Shown: piece by piece, positions 31,560 through 41,000 of the stretch
Numbering within the stretch: position 1 is the first letter of the stretch
Layout: each line of letters starts with the position of its first letter
Assembly (NCBI RefSeq): GCF_028622115.1
Contig: NZ_CP097263.1
Span: 9,869,501 to 9,933,500, forward strand
DNA length: 64,000 nt
DNA from: Kutzneria chonburiensis
Lineage (GTDB): Bacteria > Actinomycetota > Actinomycetes > Mycobacteriales > Pseudonocardiaceae
Direction of reading: 5' to 3'
Made by a program: the position numbers and the translations under genes
Notes under the pieces: model-generated
Told to the model about the DNA's origin: nothing
Seen by the model: the letters and a program-made list of their open reading frames with translations, nothing else
Databases searched by the model: none

Positions 31560-32438
31560 TCAGCGGCGGCCGGCGGCGTGGAAGTACATGCGAGCGGGAT
31601 GGGCCGGGTCGAGGAAACCGGGCAGGGGAGGGAGATCGGTGACGACGGGGAGCAGCCGGTCGTAGAGGGCGGCGGCGTCGGCCGGACGATGTGAGGGGTC
31701 CTTCTCCAGGACGTCCTTGAGCAGCTGGGCGAGCTCGGTGGGAAGGCCGGGGACGGCGGGCGGCGGCTCGTTGACCTGGCGGTCGAAAACGGCGTAGGCG
31801 GTGGGGCCGGTGAAAAGCTGCCGGCCGGTGAGCATCTCGTGCAACACGCAGCCGAGGGCGTAGAGATCGCTGGACGGACCGGCGGCGCCCCGCTGGATCT
31901 GCTCGGGGGCCATGTAGGCGGGGGTGCCGAGGATCTGACCGGCCCGGGTGAACTGGGCCAGATCCGACTCCCGCAGCAGGGCGAGCCCGAAATCGAGCAC
32001 CTTGACGCTGCCGTCGGGACACAGCATCAGGTTGGTGGGCTTGAGATCCCGGTGCGCGATGCCGAGCGCATGGGCGGCGGCGAGCACGGCGCACGCCTGC
32101 GCGGCAATGGAAGCGGCCCACGGCACGGGAACGGGACCGTGTTCGCTGACGAGATCGGCGACGGTGACGCCGTCGATGAACTGCATGACCTGGAACAGCC
32201 GGTGCTCGTGCGCCCCGAAGTCGTAGAGCACGGGCGCGCCGGGGTGTTCGAGACGGGCGAGGATGCGCGCCTCCCGGACGAACCGGCGCTCCAGCTCGTC
32301 GTCGGAACCGCCGGGCCAGTGAAGGAATTTCACGGCAACCCGGCGGTCGAGGTGCTGGTCGTGGCCACCGTGCACGGCGCCCATGCCACCCCGGCTGAGC
32401 GGCAGGTCGTCGAGCTCGTACCGGTCGGCGACGATCAT
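31560..32438 (-). CDS. Soluble Ser/Thr protein kinase (Hanks type)
   Basis: A 292-residue kinase that is only the catalytic domain: glycine loop 'SRGGMGAV', Lys37 in 'VAVKFL', catalytic 'IAHRDLKPTNLM', 'VLDFGLALL' for Mg2+, and 'GTPAYMAPEQ'. No transmembrane helix or PASTA sensor follows, so it acts in the cytosol. It begins 11 bp after the stop of the upstream DNA methylase gene on the same strand, so the two form an operon, divergent from a PP2C phosphatase. The kinase probably phosphorylates the methylase or a common partner (inference). Confidence 0.92.
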   Translation of the reverse strand: MIVADRYELDDLPLSRGGMGAVHGGHDQHLDRRVAVKFLHWPGGSDDELERRFVREARILARLEHPGAPVLYDFGAHEHRLFQVMQFIDGVTVADLVSEHGPVPVPWAASIAAQACAVLAAAHALGIAHRDLKPTNLMLCPDGSVKVLDFGLALLRESDLAQFTRAGQILGTPAYMAPEQIQRGAAGPSSDLYALGCVLHEMLTGRQLFTGPTAYAVFDRQVNEPPPAVPGLPTELAQLLKDVLEKDPSHRPADAAALYDRLLPVVTDLPPLPGFLDPAHPARMYFHAAGRR

Positions 32439-32449
32439 CGGCCCTCCCG

Positions 32450-34216
32450 CTAGCGTCCTGGCCGCAGGCTACCCTCGACCAGGCCGTCGACGCCGAGCCG
32501 CACCAGCGAACCGCCGATCGACGCGGCCGCCCGCAGCCGGTCCTCGAACGCCAGCAGCAGCTCGAACGCCTCCCCGCAGGCCCGCTGCTCGGCCAACCCC
32601 AGCCGCGGCACGAGCGTCCGCCGCGCGTCGAGTCGACTGGAGCCCGTGACGGGCCGGGCGGTGGAGGCCCGCAGCGCGCCGGCCAGGAAGCGGGCGTCGA
32701 GCTGCTGCTCGTCAACGTGATAAGCGGTGAGATACGGCCCGAGGGCAACGGTTTCCGTTGCCACGCGGGCCATGCCGGTCGGGGCGGCGACGACGTCGCC
32801 GGGCTCGACCAGCACCAGGTCGCCGGAGTCGGCGGCCCGATCGCCGGCCGGACGGCCCGCGGCGAGGTCGTCCATGGTCAGCACGGAAACGTCGTCGCCG
32901 GGCACCAGCTTGACCGGTGCGTGCCGAACGCTCAGCGCCCCCGAACGAACCAGGTCGCCGACGGTCGTGGTCGGCGCGGCGGCGTGCTCGGAAAGCACGG
33001 CCAGGTCCGGCGGCGTGAGGTCGATACCCCGGAACCGCTCGACGGCGTCGGCGAACTCGCGGCCGATGTCCGGCCCCTGGGCCAGCTGCCGCCGCCGGGC
33101 CGGACTGATGTCGACGTCGTCGTCGAGCAGGTCGATGATCCGCACGGCGTCGGCGGCGGCAGGGTCGAGCCACGCCGTCTCCACGCCAGCGGTCTCGTCG
33201 GTGATCAACACGGTCGACGGTGGCGACAGCTCGGGCATCGGCCGGCACAGCAGCCACAGGTCGGAGCCGGCGTCGGGCAGCCCGATCACGGCGCGCAGCG
33301 CGCCCGTCCGCAGCAGCTTGGCCCGGATCCGCCGGCCGGGCCGACGGCTCGCGGCGGTCGGCGGCATCAGGATCGCCACCATGCCGCCCGGTTCGACGTG
33401 GGCCAGGCAGTGCTGCACCCACGCTAGCTCGGGCTCGCCGCGTGGCGGCACGCCGTACTCCCAGCGCGGGTCGCCGACGAGCTCCTCGTGTCCCCACGTC
33501 CGGTCGTTGACCGGCGGGTCGCACAGCACGGCGTCGACGAGCTGACCGGCGAACCGGTCGTGCCGCAGCGAGTCGCCGGTGGCCATGTCGACATCGGTGT
33601 CCCGCAGCGTCAGCCGGCACGAGGCGATCACCACGGCGGCGCGGTCGGTGTCCTGCACCAGAACCTCGTGCGCGGTGGTGGCCATCGGCAGCGTGCCGAT
33701 GCCGCACGCCGGGTCGAGCACGATGCCGCCGTCGGGGCAGGCGAGACGCACCATCAGCTCGGCGACGGCCGGCGGGGTGGCGGCGAGCCGGCGCGAGTGT
33801 GCTTCCAGGTAGCGCTCGACGATCAGTTCGTACGCGCCGGCGGCGCCGTGCTCGGCGGCCAGCCGGTTGAGCAGCTGGGCCAGCTGCGAGTCGTCGAACC
33901 CGCCGCTGCCGGCGAGGAAGATGCCGGCACGGGCGACCTCGTCGCCGAGCCGCAGGTCGTCGACGCCGGAGCGCAGCGCCTGCCACGCCCGCTCGGCGGT
34001 GGACACCTGGAACGCCTTGCCGTTGCGGCGCAGCCAGTCCTCGACCTCGGTCAGGGAGAACAGCGGGCTGGCCGCGCTGCCGCCGACCGGCCGGGGGAAG
34101 TCGTCGAACCGCCGCCGCCAGTTGCTGACGGCCGCCCGGCCGACGTCGACCAGTCGGGCGATGTCGGCGGCACTGACCGTGGCGGTGACCGCGCTGGCGG
34201 GCGTGTCGGGGTTCAC
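32450..34216 (-). CDS. HTH-N6-adenine DNA methylase-TRD fusion (HsdM/HsdS-like)
   Basis: A 588-residue single-chain protein (GTG 34216). Order: helix-turn-helix 'VSAADIARLVDVGRAAVSNWRRRFDDFPRPVGG' (residues 12-45); HsdM-like helical part; methylase motif I 'VLDPACGIGTLPMAT'; motif IV 'CDPPVNDRTW', where most enzymes have N/D-PP-F/Y; and a C-terminal target-recognition-like region ('VEPGDVVAAPTGMAR', 'LVPRLGLAEQRACGEAFELLLAFEDRLR') resembling HsdS. No nuclease gene is adjacent. Co-transcribed with the kinase. A phospho-regulated orphan methylase or defence component is possible. Confidence 0.85.
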   Translation of the reverse strand: MNPDTPASAVTATVSAADIARLVDVGRAAVSNWRRRFDDFPRPVGGSAASPLFSLTEVEDWLRRNGKAFQVSTAERAWQALRSGVDDLRLGDEVARAGIFLAGSGGFDDSQLAQLLNRLAAEHGAAGAYELIVERYLEAHSRRLAATPPAVAELMVRLACPDGGIVLDPACGIGTLPMATTAHEVLVQDTDRAAVVIASCRLTLRDTDVDMATGDSLRHDRFAGQLVDAVLCDPPVNDRTWGHEELVGDPRWEYGVPPRGEPELAWVQHCLAHVEPGGMVAILMPPTAASRRPGRRIRAKLLRTGALRAVIGLPDAGSDLWLLCRPMPELSPPSTVLITDETAGVETAWLDPAAADAVRIIDLLDDDVDISPARRRQLAQGPDIGREFADAVERFRGIDLTPPDLAVLSEHAAAPTTTVGDLVRSGALSVRHAPVKLVPGDDVSVLTMDDLAAGRPAGDRAADSGDLVLVEPGDVVAAPTGMARVATETVALGPYLTAYHVDEQQLDARFLAGALRASTARPVTGSSRLDARRTLVPRLGLAEQRACGEAFELLLAFEDRLRAAASIGGSLVRLGVDGLVEGSLRPGR

Positions 34217-34255
34217 CGACCGAAGCCTAGCAGCGTCGGTGCACAACCGTTTTGC

Positions 34256-34274
34256 TTGTGAACTCAGTTCACAA
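34256..34274. promoter_or_regulatory. 19-bp perfect palindrome between DNA methylase and PP2C genes
   Basis: TTGTGAACTCAGTTCACAA is symmetric about C34265. It lies 40 bp from the methylase GTG and 17 bp from the phosphatase ATG, so one bound dimer could control both directions. The helix-turn-helix of the methylase itself is a candidate binder (inference). Confidence 0.65.
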
Positions 34275-34290
34275 CTGATTCACTGGCGGC

Positions 34291-35082
34291 ATGGCGAACA
34301 CATCAAAGTTTCGGTTGACCGCTGTGTCACGCACCCACCCTGGTTGCCTGCGCGGCTACAACCAGGACGCCGTCCACCTGGGCAAACACGTGCTGGCGGT
34401 GGCCGACGGCATGGGCGGCCACGCGCACGGCGAGGTGGCCAGCGCCGTCGCCGTACAGGTGCTCGCCGAACTCGAGCAGGCTGTCGACGTCGGGAAGAGT
34501 GCAAAACTCGACCAGAATTCAGCTCTCGGCTCGGTTGCCGGCGAAGTGCAACGCCGCCTCGACGACCTCGCCGCGCGAGACAGCGGTCTGTACGGCATGG
34601 GCACGACCATCACCGCATTGCTCTGGAACGGCGAAATGCTCGCCGGCGTGCACATCGGGGATTCTCGTGCGTACCGCTGGCGCGCCGGCGAGCTCCAGCA
34701 GATCACCCAGGACCACACGCTCGTCCAATCACTGCTGGACAGCGGTCGCATCACCGAAGAGGAAGCCGCCGTCTACCCGCGACGCAGCATGCTGGCCCGC
34801 GCCGTGCAGACCGGCAGCAACGCCGAACCGGACGTCTTCGCCCATCGGGTGAAAGCCGGCGACCGCTACCTCGTCTGCTCCGACGGCCTCACCGCCGTGC
34901 TGACCGACGAGACGATCGAGGGCATCCTGGCCGATGTCGTGGTCCCGGACGACGCGGTTGACCAGCTCATGGACCTCGCGCTGCGAGGTGGGGCACCGGA
35001 CAACGTGAGCGTCGTGCTGGCCGATGTGTCCGAAACGCCGCGTACCGGCTACCGAAAATACTGGCCGCGGCACTCTGGGTAG
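34291..35082 (+). CDS. PP2C-family Ser/Thr protein phosphatase
   Basis: A 263-residue soluble phosphatase with the metal-binding motifs of the PPM family: 'RGYNQDAV', 'VADGMGGHAHGEVAS', 'GMGTTITALL', 'HIGDSRAYRW', 'VCSDGLTAVL' and 'GAPDNVSVVLAD'. No membrane segment. It is the natural counterpart of the soluble kinase encoded across the divergent region. It is followed 10 bp later by a histidine kinase gene on the same strand. Confidence 0.94.
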   Translation: MANTSKFRLTAVSRTHPGCLRGYNQDAVHLGKHVLAVADGMGGHAHGEVASAVAVQVLAELEQAVDVGKSAKLDQNSALGSVAGEVQRRLDDLAARDSGLYGMGTTITALLWNGEMLAGVHIGDSRAYRWRAGELQQITQDHTLVQSLLDSGRITEEEAAVYPRRSMLARAVQTGSNAEPDVFAHRVKAGDRYLVCSDGLTAVLTDETIEGILADVVVPDDAVDQLMDLALRGGAPDNVSVVLADVSETPRTGYRKYWPRHSG

Positions 35083-35092
35083 CGTATGCGGG

Positions 35093-37123
35093 GTGAGCTG
35101 GGGCAAGGGTGGCTCCCCCAGGCGGGTGACCTGGTGGGCCTGGCTGAGCTATGGCGTGATCGTCGCCGAGGTGCTGGCCGGCGTCGGACTGTGGTTCGGC
35201 GACGGCTGGTCGTTCGCCGACGGTGTGCAGAACTTCCTGGTCACCGACAGCCTGCTGGCGATGACGTTCGCGCTGTGCGGTGCGCTGGTGGCCTGGCGGC
35301 GGGCCCGTAATCCGATCGGGTGGCTGCTGCTGTGCGGCGGCGCGGCCCACGCCACCACCGTCTGCCTGGTCGGCCTGCTCAGCTTCGGGCTGGTGCACGG
35401 CTGGTCCGACCAGACGCTGGGCGTGATCGTCACCGCCGCGACCGCGTCCTGGCCGCTGGGCCTGCGGCTGTTCATCCCGTTCGCGCTGCTGCTGTTCCCG
35501 ACCGGCACGCTGACCCGCCGGTTCCGCCCGGCGGCCTGGCTGACCGTGGTCATCGCGGTGCTGTTCGAGTGCTGGGCGCTGACCACCACCTCGCCGTACT
35601 CGGTCGGTGGTCCGCCGCCGTACACCGGGGCGTTCGCGATCACCGCGCTGGAGCCGATCCGCCTCCAGCTGGACCTCGCGGCCATCGTCGTGCCGATGCT
35701 GATCGACGTGGCCGTGCTCGCGGTCCGCTACCGGCACGGCGACGAGCGGCAGCGGCGGCAGATGCTGTGGCTGATGCTGGCCGTGCTGTGCGCGGTGCCG
35801 TGGGCGCCGTTCGGCATCAGCGCCACCTCGCTCCAGGTGCTGATCTTCCTTCAGCCCGTGGCCATGGCCATCGGTCTGCTGCGTCCCCAGTTGTTCGACA
35901 TCAAGCTGGTGGTGTCGCGGACACTGCTCTACCTCGTGCTCTCCGGCGCGGTCCTGCTGCTCTACAGCGGCGTGGTCCTGTTCTTCGACCTGGTGTGGCA
36001 GAGCCGGCTCGGGGAGGTGGGGGCCGCGCTGGTCGCGCTGGGCGTGGCCGTCGCGTTCCAACCCGGCCGGGCCTGGCTGCAGACCCGCATCGACCGTCTC
36101 TTCTACGGCGATCGCGGCGATCCCGTGCGGGCGCTGCGCACGCTCGGCGATCGGCTCCGCCAGGATCCCGGTTCGCTCGACGATCTGCTGACGGCCGTGC
36201 GGGAGTCGCTGCGGCTGCCGTTCGCCGCGTTCCGACTGGACGGGCGAGAAACGGCGACATCTGGTCAGCCGGGTCGGCGTGTCGAGGTGCTACCGCTGCT
36301 GAGCTCGGACAATGGCGACGTGGAACTGGTGATCGGCGTCCGGCCGGGACAGTCGCGCCTGGATCCCGAGGACCTGCGGGTGCTCGGTGTCCTGGTCGCG
36401 CCGCTCGCCGTCGCCGTCCGGGCGACCGCGTTGTCGGCGGAGTTGCAGGCGTCGCGCCAGCGGCTCGTGTCGGCCCGTGAGGAGGAACGCCGTCGGCTGC
36501 GCCGAGACCTGCACGACGGTCTCGGTCCCACGTTGAGCGGCTTGGCCTTCACCACCGACGCCGCGCGCAATCTCGTCACCGACGCGCCGGCCGGCGCGCT
36601 CGAGCTGCTCGGCCAGCTCCGTGAGCACACCGACGCGGCCATCGGCGAGATCCGGCGGCTCGTGGACGGCCTGCGGCCGCCGTCGATCGACGAGCTCGGG
36701 CTCGTGGATGCGTTGCGGCAGCAGGCCGAGCGGCTCAGCTACCGGGCCGGCGGCGATCCGCTGCGGATCATCATCGACGCCCCCGAGGGGCGGCTGGAGC
36801 TGCCGGCCGCCGTCGAGGTCGCGGCGTACCGGATCGTCGTCGAGGCCCTGACCAATGCCGCCCGGCACTCCGCCGCCGACCAGGCCCGCGTGGAGATCTC
36901 GGCCGCCGACGAGCTGCGGATCGAGGTCACCGACAACGGCGGATCCTCGTCCACCGCGTGGACTCCGGGCGTCGGCACCGCGTCGATGGCCGAGCGCGCC
37001 GCCGAGGTCGACGGCTGGTGCCGCAGCGGGCCCGGCCCCGGCGGCGGCCGGGTCAGCGCCGCCCTTCCGTTGGAAGGACGGCGCACCGGGCTCACCCGTA
37101 GCTCACCGGCATCACCGGGGTGA
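35093..37123 (+). CDS. Membrane sensor histidine kinase (NarL/LytS-type, HisKA_3)
   Basis: A 676-residue sensor. Nine or so hydrophobic segments fill residues 15-320, followed by a GAF-like region and the HisKA_3 box 'REEERRRLRRDLHDGLGPTLSGL' (phosphoacceptor His) and HATPase motifs 'EALTNAARHS', 'VTDNGGS'. The GTG at 35093 starts 10 bp after the phosphatase stop; upstream in-frame codons belong to that gene. It pairs with the response regulator at 37350. The signal is unknown, presumably sensed in the membrane. Confidence 0.91.
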   Translation: MSWGKGGSPRRVTWWAWLSYGVIVAEVLAGVGLWFGDGWSFADGVQNFLVTDSLLAMTFALCGALVAWRRARNPIGWLLLCGGAAHATTVCLVGLLSFGLVHGWSDQTLGVIVTAATASWPLGLRLFIPFALLLFPTGTLTRRFRPAAWLTVVIAVLFECWALTTTSPYSVGGPPPYTGAFAITALEPIRLQLDLAAIVVPMLIDVAVLAVRYRHGDERQRRQMLWLMLAVLCAVPWAPFGISATSLQVLIFLQPVAMAIGLLRPQLFDIKLVVSRTLLYLVLSGAVLLLYSGVVLFFDLVWQSRLGEVGAALVALGVAVAFQPGRAWLQTRIDRLFYGDRGDPVRALRTLGDRLRQDPGSLDDLLTAVRESLRLPFAAFRLDGRETATSGQPGRRVEVLPLLSSDNGDVELVIGVRPGQSRLDPEDLRVLGVLVAPLAVAVRATALSAELQASRQRLVSAREEERRRLRRDLHDGLGPTLSGLAFTTDAARNLVTDAPAGALELLGQLREHTDAAIGEIRRLVDGLRPPSIDELGLVDALRQQAERLSYRAGGDPLRIIIDAPEGRLELPAAVEVAAYRIVVEALTNAARHSAADQARVEISAADELRIEVTDNGGSSSTAWTPGVGTASMAERAAEVDGWCRSGPGPGGGRVSAALPLEGRRTGLTRSSPASPG

Positions 37124-37244
37124 CTTTCCGGACGAACTCGGCGTGGGGGATGGAAAAGCGCGCGACGATGCCGAAGTCCTCCACGAACATGGTTTTCTCC
37201 CAGGGAAGGTGAGGGCGTACTGCCCCCGACACTGCACAGCCTGC

Positions 37245-37310
37245 CCCGGCCGGCTTCCCGGTCACAGGGGGCAGGCCCCCAGCCGGACCGGGAAGTTCGT
37301 CCCGGCCGGG
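37245..37310 (+). repeat. Long three-part hairpin between kinase and response regulator genes
   Basis: Three nested stems share one axis: CCCGGCCGG (37245-37253) with 37302-37310, CTTCCCGGTC (37254-37263) with 37286-37295, and GGGGGC (37267-37272) with 37275-37280. All arms are perfect. It occupies the 226-bp gap before the regulator start and could be a terminator or leader structure. The rest of this gap shows no gene. Confidence 0.7.
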
Positions 37311-37349
37311 CCGGGTGACCTCTATCCGTCACGAACACAGGAGCAGCAG

Positions 37350-38003
37350 GTGTCCCACCCCGAGATCACTGTTGTGCTGGCCGACGACCATCCCGTGGTG
37401 CGCAGCGGCCTGCGGGCTCTGCTCTCCTCGACGCCCGGCGTGCGGGTGGTGGCCGAGGCCGTCAACGGGCGGGAGGCGATCCAGGCGGCCGCCGCGTACC
37501 GGCCTACGGTGCTGCTCGTCGATCTCCAGATGCCCGAGCTCGACGGCATCGACGCCACCCGCGCCGTCGTCGCCGTCGCCCCGAGCACGGCGGTGCTCGT
37601 GCTGACCATGTTCGAGGACGACGAGTCGGTCTTCGCCGCCGTCCGCGCCGGCGCCCGCGGCTACATCCTCAAGGGCGCCGGACCGGACGAGATCCTGCGG
37701 GCGCTGCGCTGCGTCGCCGAGGGTGGCGTGATCTTCGGGCCCAGCATCGCCCGCCGCATCGACGCCCTGCTCAGCCCCGGCCCGGACGACCTGCCCAACC
37801 TGCCCTTCCCGCAGCTCACCGAGCGGGAGCGCGAGGTGCTCGACCTGATCGCCGCCGGCCTGGCCAACGGCCAGATCTGCGACAAGCTCGGCCTGGCCGT
37901 GAAAACGGTCGGCAACCACATCTCGTCGATCTTCGCCAAGCTCCAGGTCGCCGACCGCGCCCAGGCGATCGTGCGGGCCCGGGACGCCGGGCTGGGCCGC
38001 TGA
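37350..38003 (+). CDS. NarL/FixJ-family response regulator
   Basis: A 217-residue regulator. The receiver domain has 'VVLADDHPVVRSGLRALL' (acidic pocket), phospho-acceptor Asp in 'VLLVDLQMPELDG', and Lys in 'GYILKGAGPDEI'; the C-terminus is a LuxR helix-turn-helix 'LTEREREVLDLIAAGLANGQICDKLGLAVKTVGNHISSI'-type (two overlapping parts). It starts at GTG 37350 with GGAG upstream and is the partner of the kinase gene before it. Confidence 0.93.
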   Translation: MSHPEITVVLADDHPVVRSGLRALLSSTPGVRVVAEAVNGREAIQAAAAYRPTVLLVDLQMPELDGIDATRAVVAVAPSTAVLVLTMFEDDESVFAAVRAGARGYILKGAGPDEILRALRCVAEGGVIFGPSIARRIDALLSPGPDDLPNLPFPQLTEREREVLDLIAAGLANGQICDKLGLAVKTVGNHISSIFAKLQVADRAQAIVRARDAGLGR

Positions 38004-38024
38004 CGGTGCGGGACCGGAGCGCGG

Positions 38025-41000
38025 TCACGAAGTCCAGGGCGTCGCGGCGTTCATGAGGCCGATCATGCCGGACACCAGGCGCATCTGGTCGACGGTGCGG
38101 ATGTCGGCCTCCACCAGCTTGGGGGAGCAGACGAGCACGGCGACGGCCTGGGCCCGGGACAACGCGACGTTCAACCGGTTGCGGGACAACAGGAAATCGA
38201 GCCCACGGGGGAGGTCGACGGCCGAGGAGGAGGTCATGGTGGTGATCACGACCGGGGCCTCCTGCCCCTGGAACCGGTCGACGGTGCCGACCCGGATGTC
38301 GGGGAAGCCGGCGACCTCCAAGGCGCGGGTGACCACGCGGGCCTGAAGGTTGTACGGGGCGACGACAAGGATGTCCTCGTCGCCGAGCGGCCGCACGCCG
38401 GAGCTGTCCGTCCACTTGCGACCGTGCAGGGAGCGCACGATGTCAACGACGGCAGCGGCTTCCTCGACGGAACGGGTGGTGTTGCCGCGATGGTCGACGG
38501 ACGCCAGGTACAGCCCGGCCTCGATGCCGTCGATGGAACGCTCGGCGGCGCAAGGGTGGGCATGCAGCAGCCCGGCGTAGGAAAGCCGCGACACGGGTTC
38601 GCAGACGGCGGGGTGCATCCGCCGGGACTGGTCGAGAAAATAGCCCAGCGAAGGGGGAATCACGTCGTTGTCGCCGATGAGGTGCCCGAGCGCGGACGCC
38701 TCGGCCCCGGCGGGATGGGTGCCCTGAACAACTTGCGGCAGCTGCTGGGGATCGCCGAGCAGCACGAGGTTGCGGGCGCACATGGACACCGCGAGCGCGT
38801 CGGCCAACGCGAACTGGCCGGCCTCGTCGATCACCAGCACGTCGAACGGCTCGGCCCGGATGGCCTCGTTGGCGAAGGTCCACGCGGTGCCGCCGACCAG
38901 ATGCCCGTCGGTGTGCTCGGCCCGCCACCGGGCCAGCCCGCGGTTGTCCTTCGGCTGCTCCCAAGGCACATCCTTCTCGGGCGCCTTCTTCGGCCGCTTG
39001 GCGGCCGGCAGCGTCGGCGCGGAGGATGTGGCTGCCCGCAACACGTTCTCCACGGCCTTGTGGCTGGTGGACGTCACCGCGACCGTGCGGCCGGTGCCGA
39101 CGAGGTGCGCGATCAGCTTGCCGGCCAAGTAGGTCTTGCCGGCGCCGGGCGGTCCCTGCACGGCCAGCGTCGACCCGTCGAGCAGGTCGACGGTCTCGAT
39201 CACGGTCCGCACGAGATCCTCGCCGTGCGGCGGCAGGGAGCCCGCCGCGTAGGCGCGGGGCGTGCGGCGCAGCAGGTCGATGCCGGGATGGCTTGGCAGC
39301 GAAGGCAAAACGTCCACGGTGAGCTGGGCCAGCTCGGCGACGGCTTCGTCCTTGGGCTGCGGTCGCACCGGCGCGCCGGGCAGCACGGCGTTGGGGCGGC
39401 CTTCGGCGGTGTCGTCCGGCTTGGCGCTCTCGACCAGCGTCAGCTCTTCGGCCGTGGCGGCGCTGACGATCGCATCGCGCGTGGAATCCCCGTACCGCAA
39501 GCGAACCTGGTCACCCGCGGCGTAGGGATGCGGCCGGTCGGGATCGCACACGAGCGTCAACATCCGCTTGGCCAGCTTGATCCGCCCGGCCGGCGGCTGC
39601 CAGTCGCTGACCTGCACGGAAACCGGCACCGCGCAGGTGGTGTCCACCTCCAGATCGGACAGTGGGGCGGCCACCTGGCGGAAGAACTCCCACCACGCCG
39701 GGTTGGTCTCCCGGCGGTGATACCCGACCGAGGCGCCCAGCAGGGCCCGAGCCTTCTCATCGTCAGTCGCATCAACGGGATTGTCGGGCAGGTCGGCCAA
39801 CAGCGGATCGACCAGCGCGGCCAACTTGGCCGCGCGTTCGGCCCGGCGCTCGGCGGCGACGAGGTCCTCGACCAGCGTGAGGAGATCCTCCTCGGGAACC
39901 TCGGCCACGGTCTCGATCCCGGCTTCGACCCGAACCCGGTGCAGGAAAAGGAAAAGCTCTCGTGTCGACACGCAGTCGTACTCGTTGTAGTCGCTGATGC
40001 CCCGCAACACCTCGGCCGCCCGCGGGTCGCCGAGCTGGTGCAGCGTCAGGTATTCCTCGTAGGCCTCGATGCTGGACACGGCCGTCTTCACGTCGCCGTC
40101 ACGGGCCGACGGCATGTACAGCGGCTCAAGGTACTTGATCGAGTACGACCGCTGTGACACCCGCAAAGCCTTGCGCACCACGGCATACAGGTCGATCAAT
40201 GCGCCACCGCGGAGCAGGTCGTCGACCGCCTCCTCCCGCGTGCCGTGCACGGCAGCGAGCCGCTTCAACGCCGTCACCTCGTACGGCGCGTAATGGTAGA
40301 TGTGCGCGCCGGGATGCGCGGCCAGCCGGGCCGAGGCGAAGTCGACGAACTCCTCGAACGCCTTCTTCTCGGCCGCCCGCGAATGGGCCCAGAACGGCGT
40401 GAACCCATCCGTGGTCACCGCGCCGAACAGGTACTCAAGCCCGGTCCCGGCCAGCGCGAACGGGTCGCCCTCCATGTCGAAGAAGACGTCGCCGGGGCTG
40501 GGCGCGGGCAGTGTGGCCAGCTCATCGCCGTCAACCACCTCGTAGGTGATCTTCCCGGTGGCGTCCTGGCGCACCTGGATCGCCGCCTGCGCACGCAATG
40601 CGGTGAACGTCGTCGCCGACAGGTCGCGCGGGCGATCCTCGGGGGCGGCGGCGGCCAACGCGTCGATGGTGCCCATGCCGGCCTCGACGAGCTTGCGCCG
40701 CTGATCGGCTCGCATCCCGGCGACCAGCGACAGATCGCGGTCCTGCTCCCGCCCGGTTTCGCACGTGCTCAAGAACTTGCACGTCGCGCAGGCCGGCCGG
40801 GCGTCGTCCCACAGCTTCAGCGGCAACGCCGCCGGCCGCACGGACAGCTTGGCCCGCAAGCGATCCAGCAGCGGCACGAAGTCGTCCACCCGCAGCGTCA
40901 CGTCGCTGCCGTCGCCCAGCAACAGGTGCATGTGCGGGCCGGTCGGGAAACCGGTGCGGCGCAAGGCATCCGCGTACGCCGTCAGCTGGAGTACCGCCGC

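Noticed and set aside
31560-35082. BREX or Pgl defence system
   Set aside because: PglZ, PglY/BrxC and BrxL-like genes are missing, and the kinase is a bare catalytic domain, so the name is not justified.
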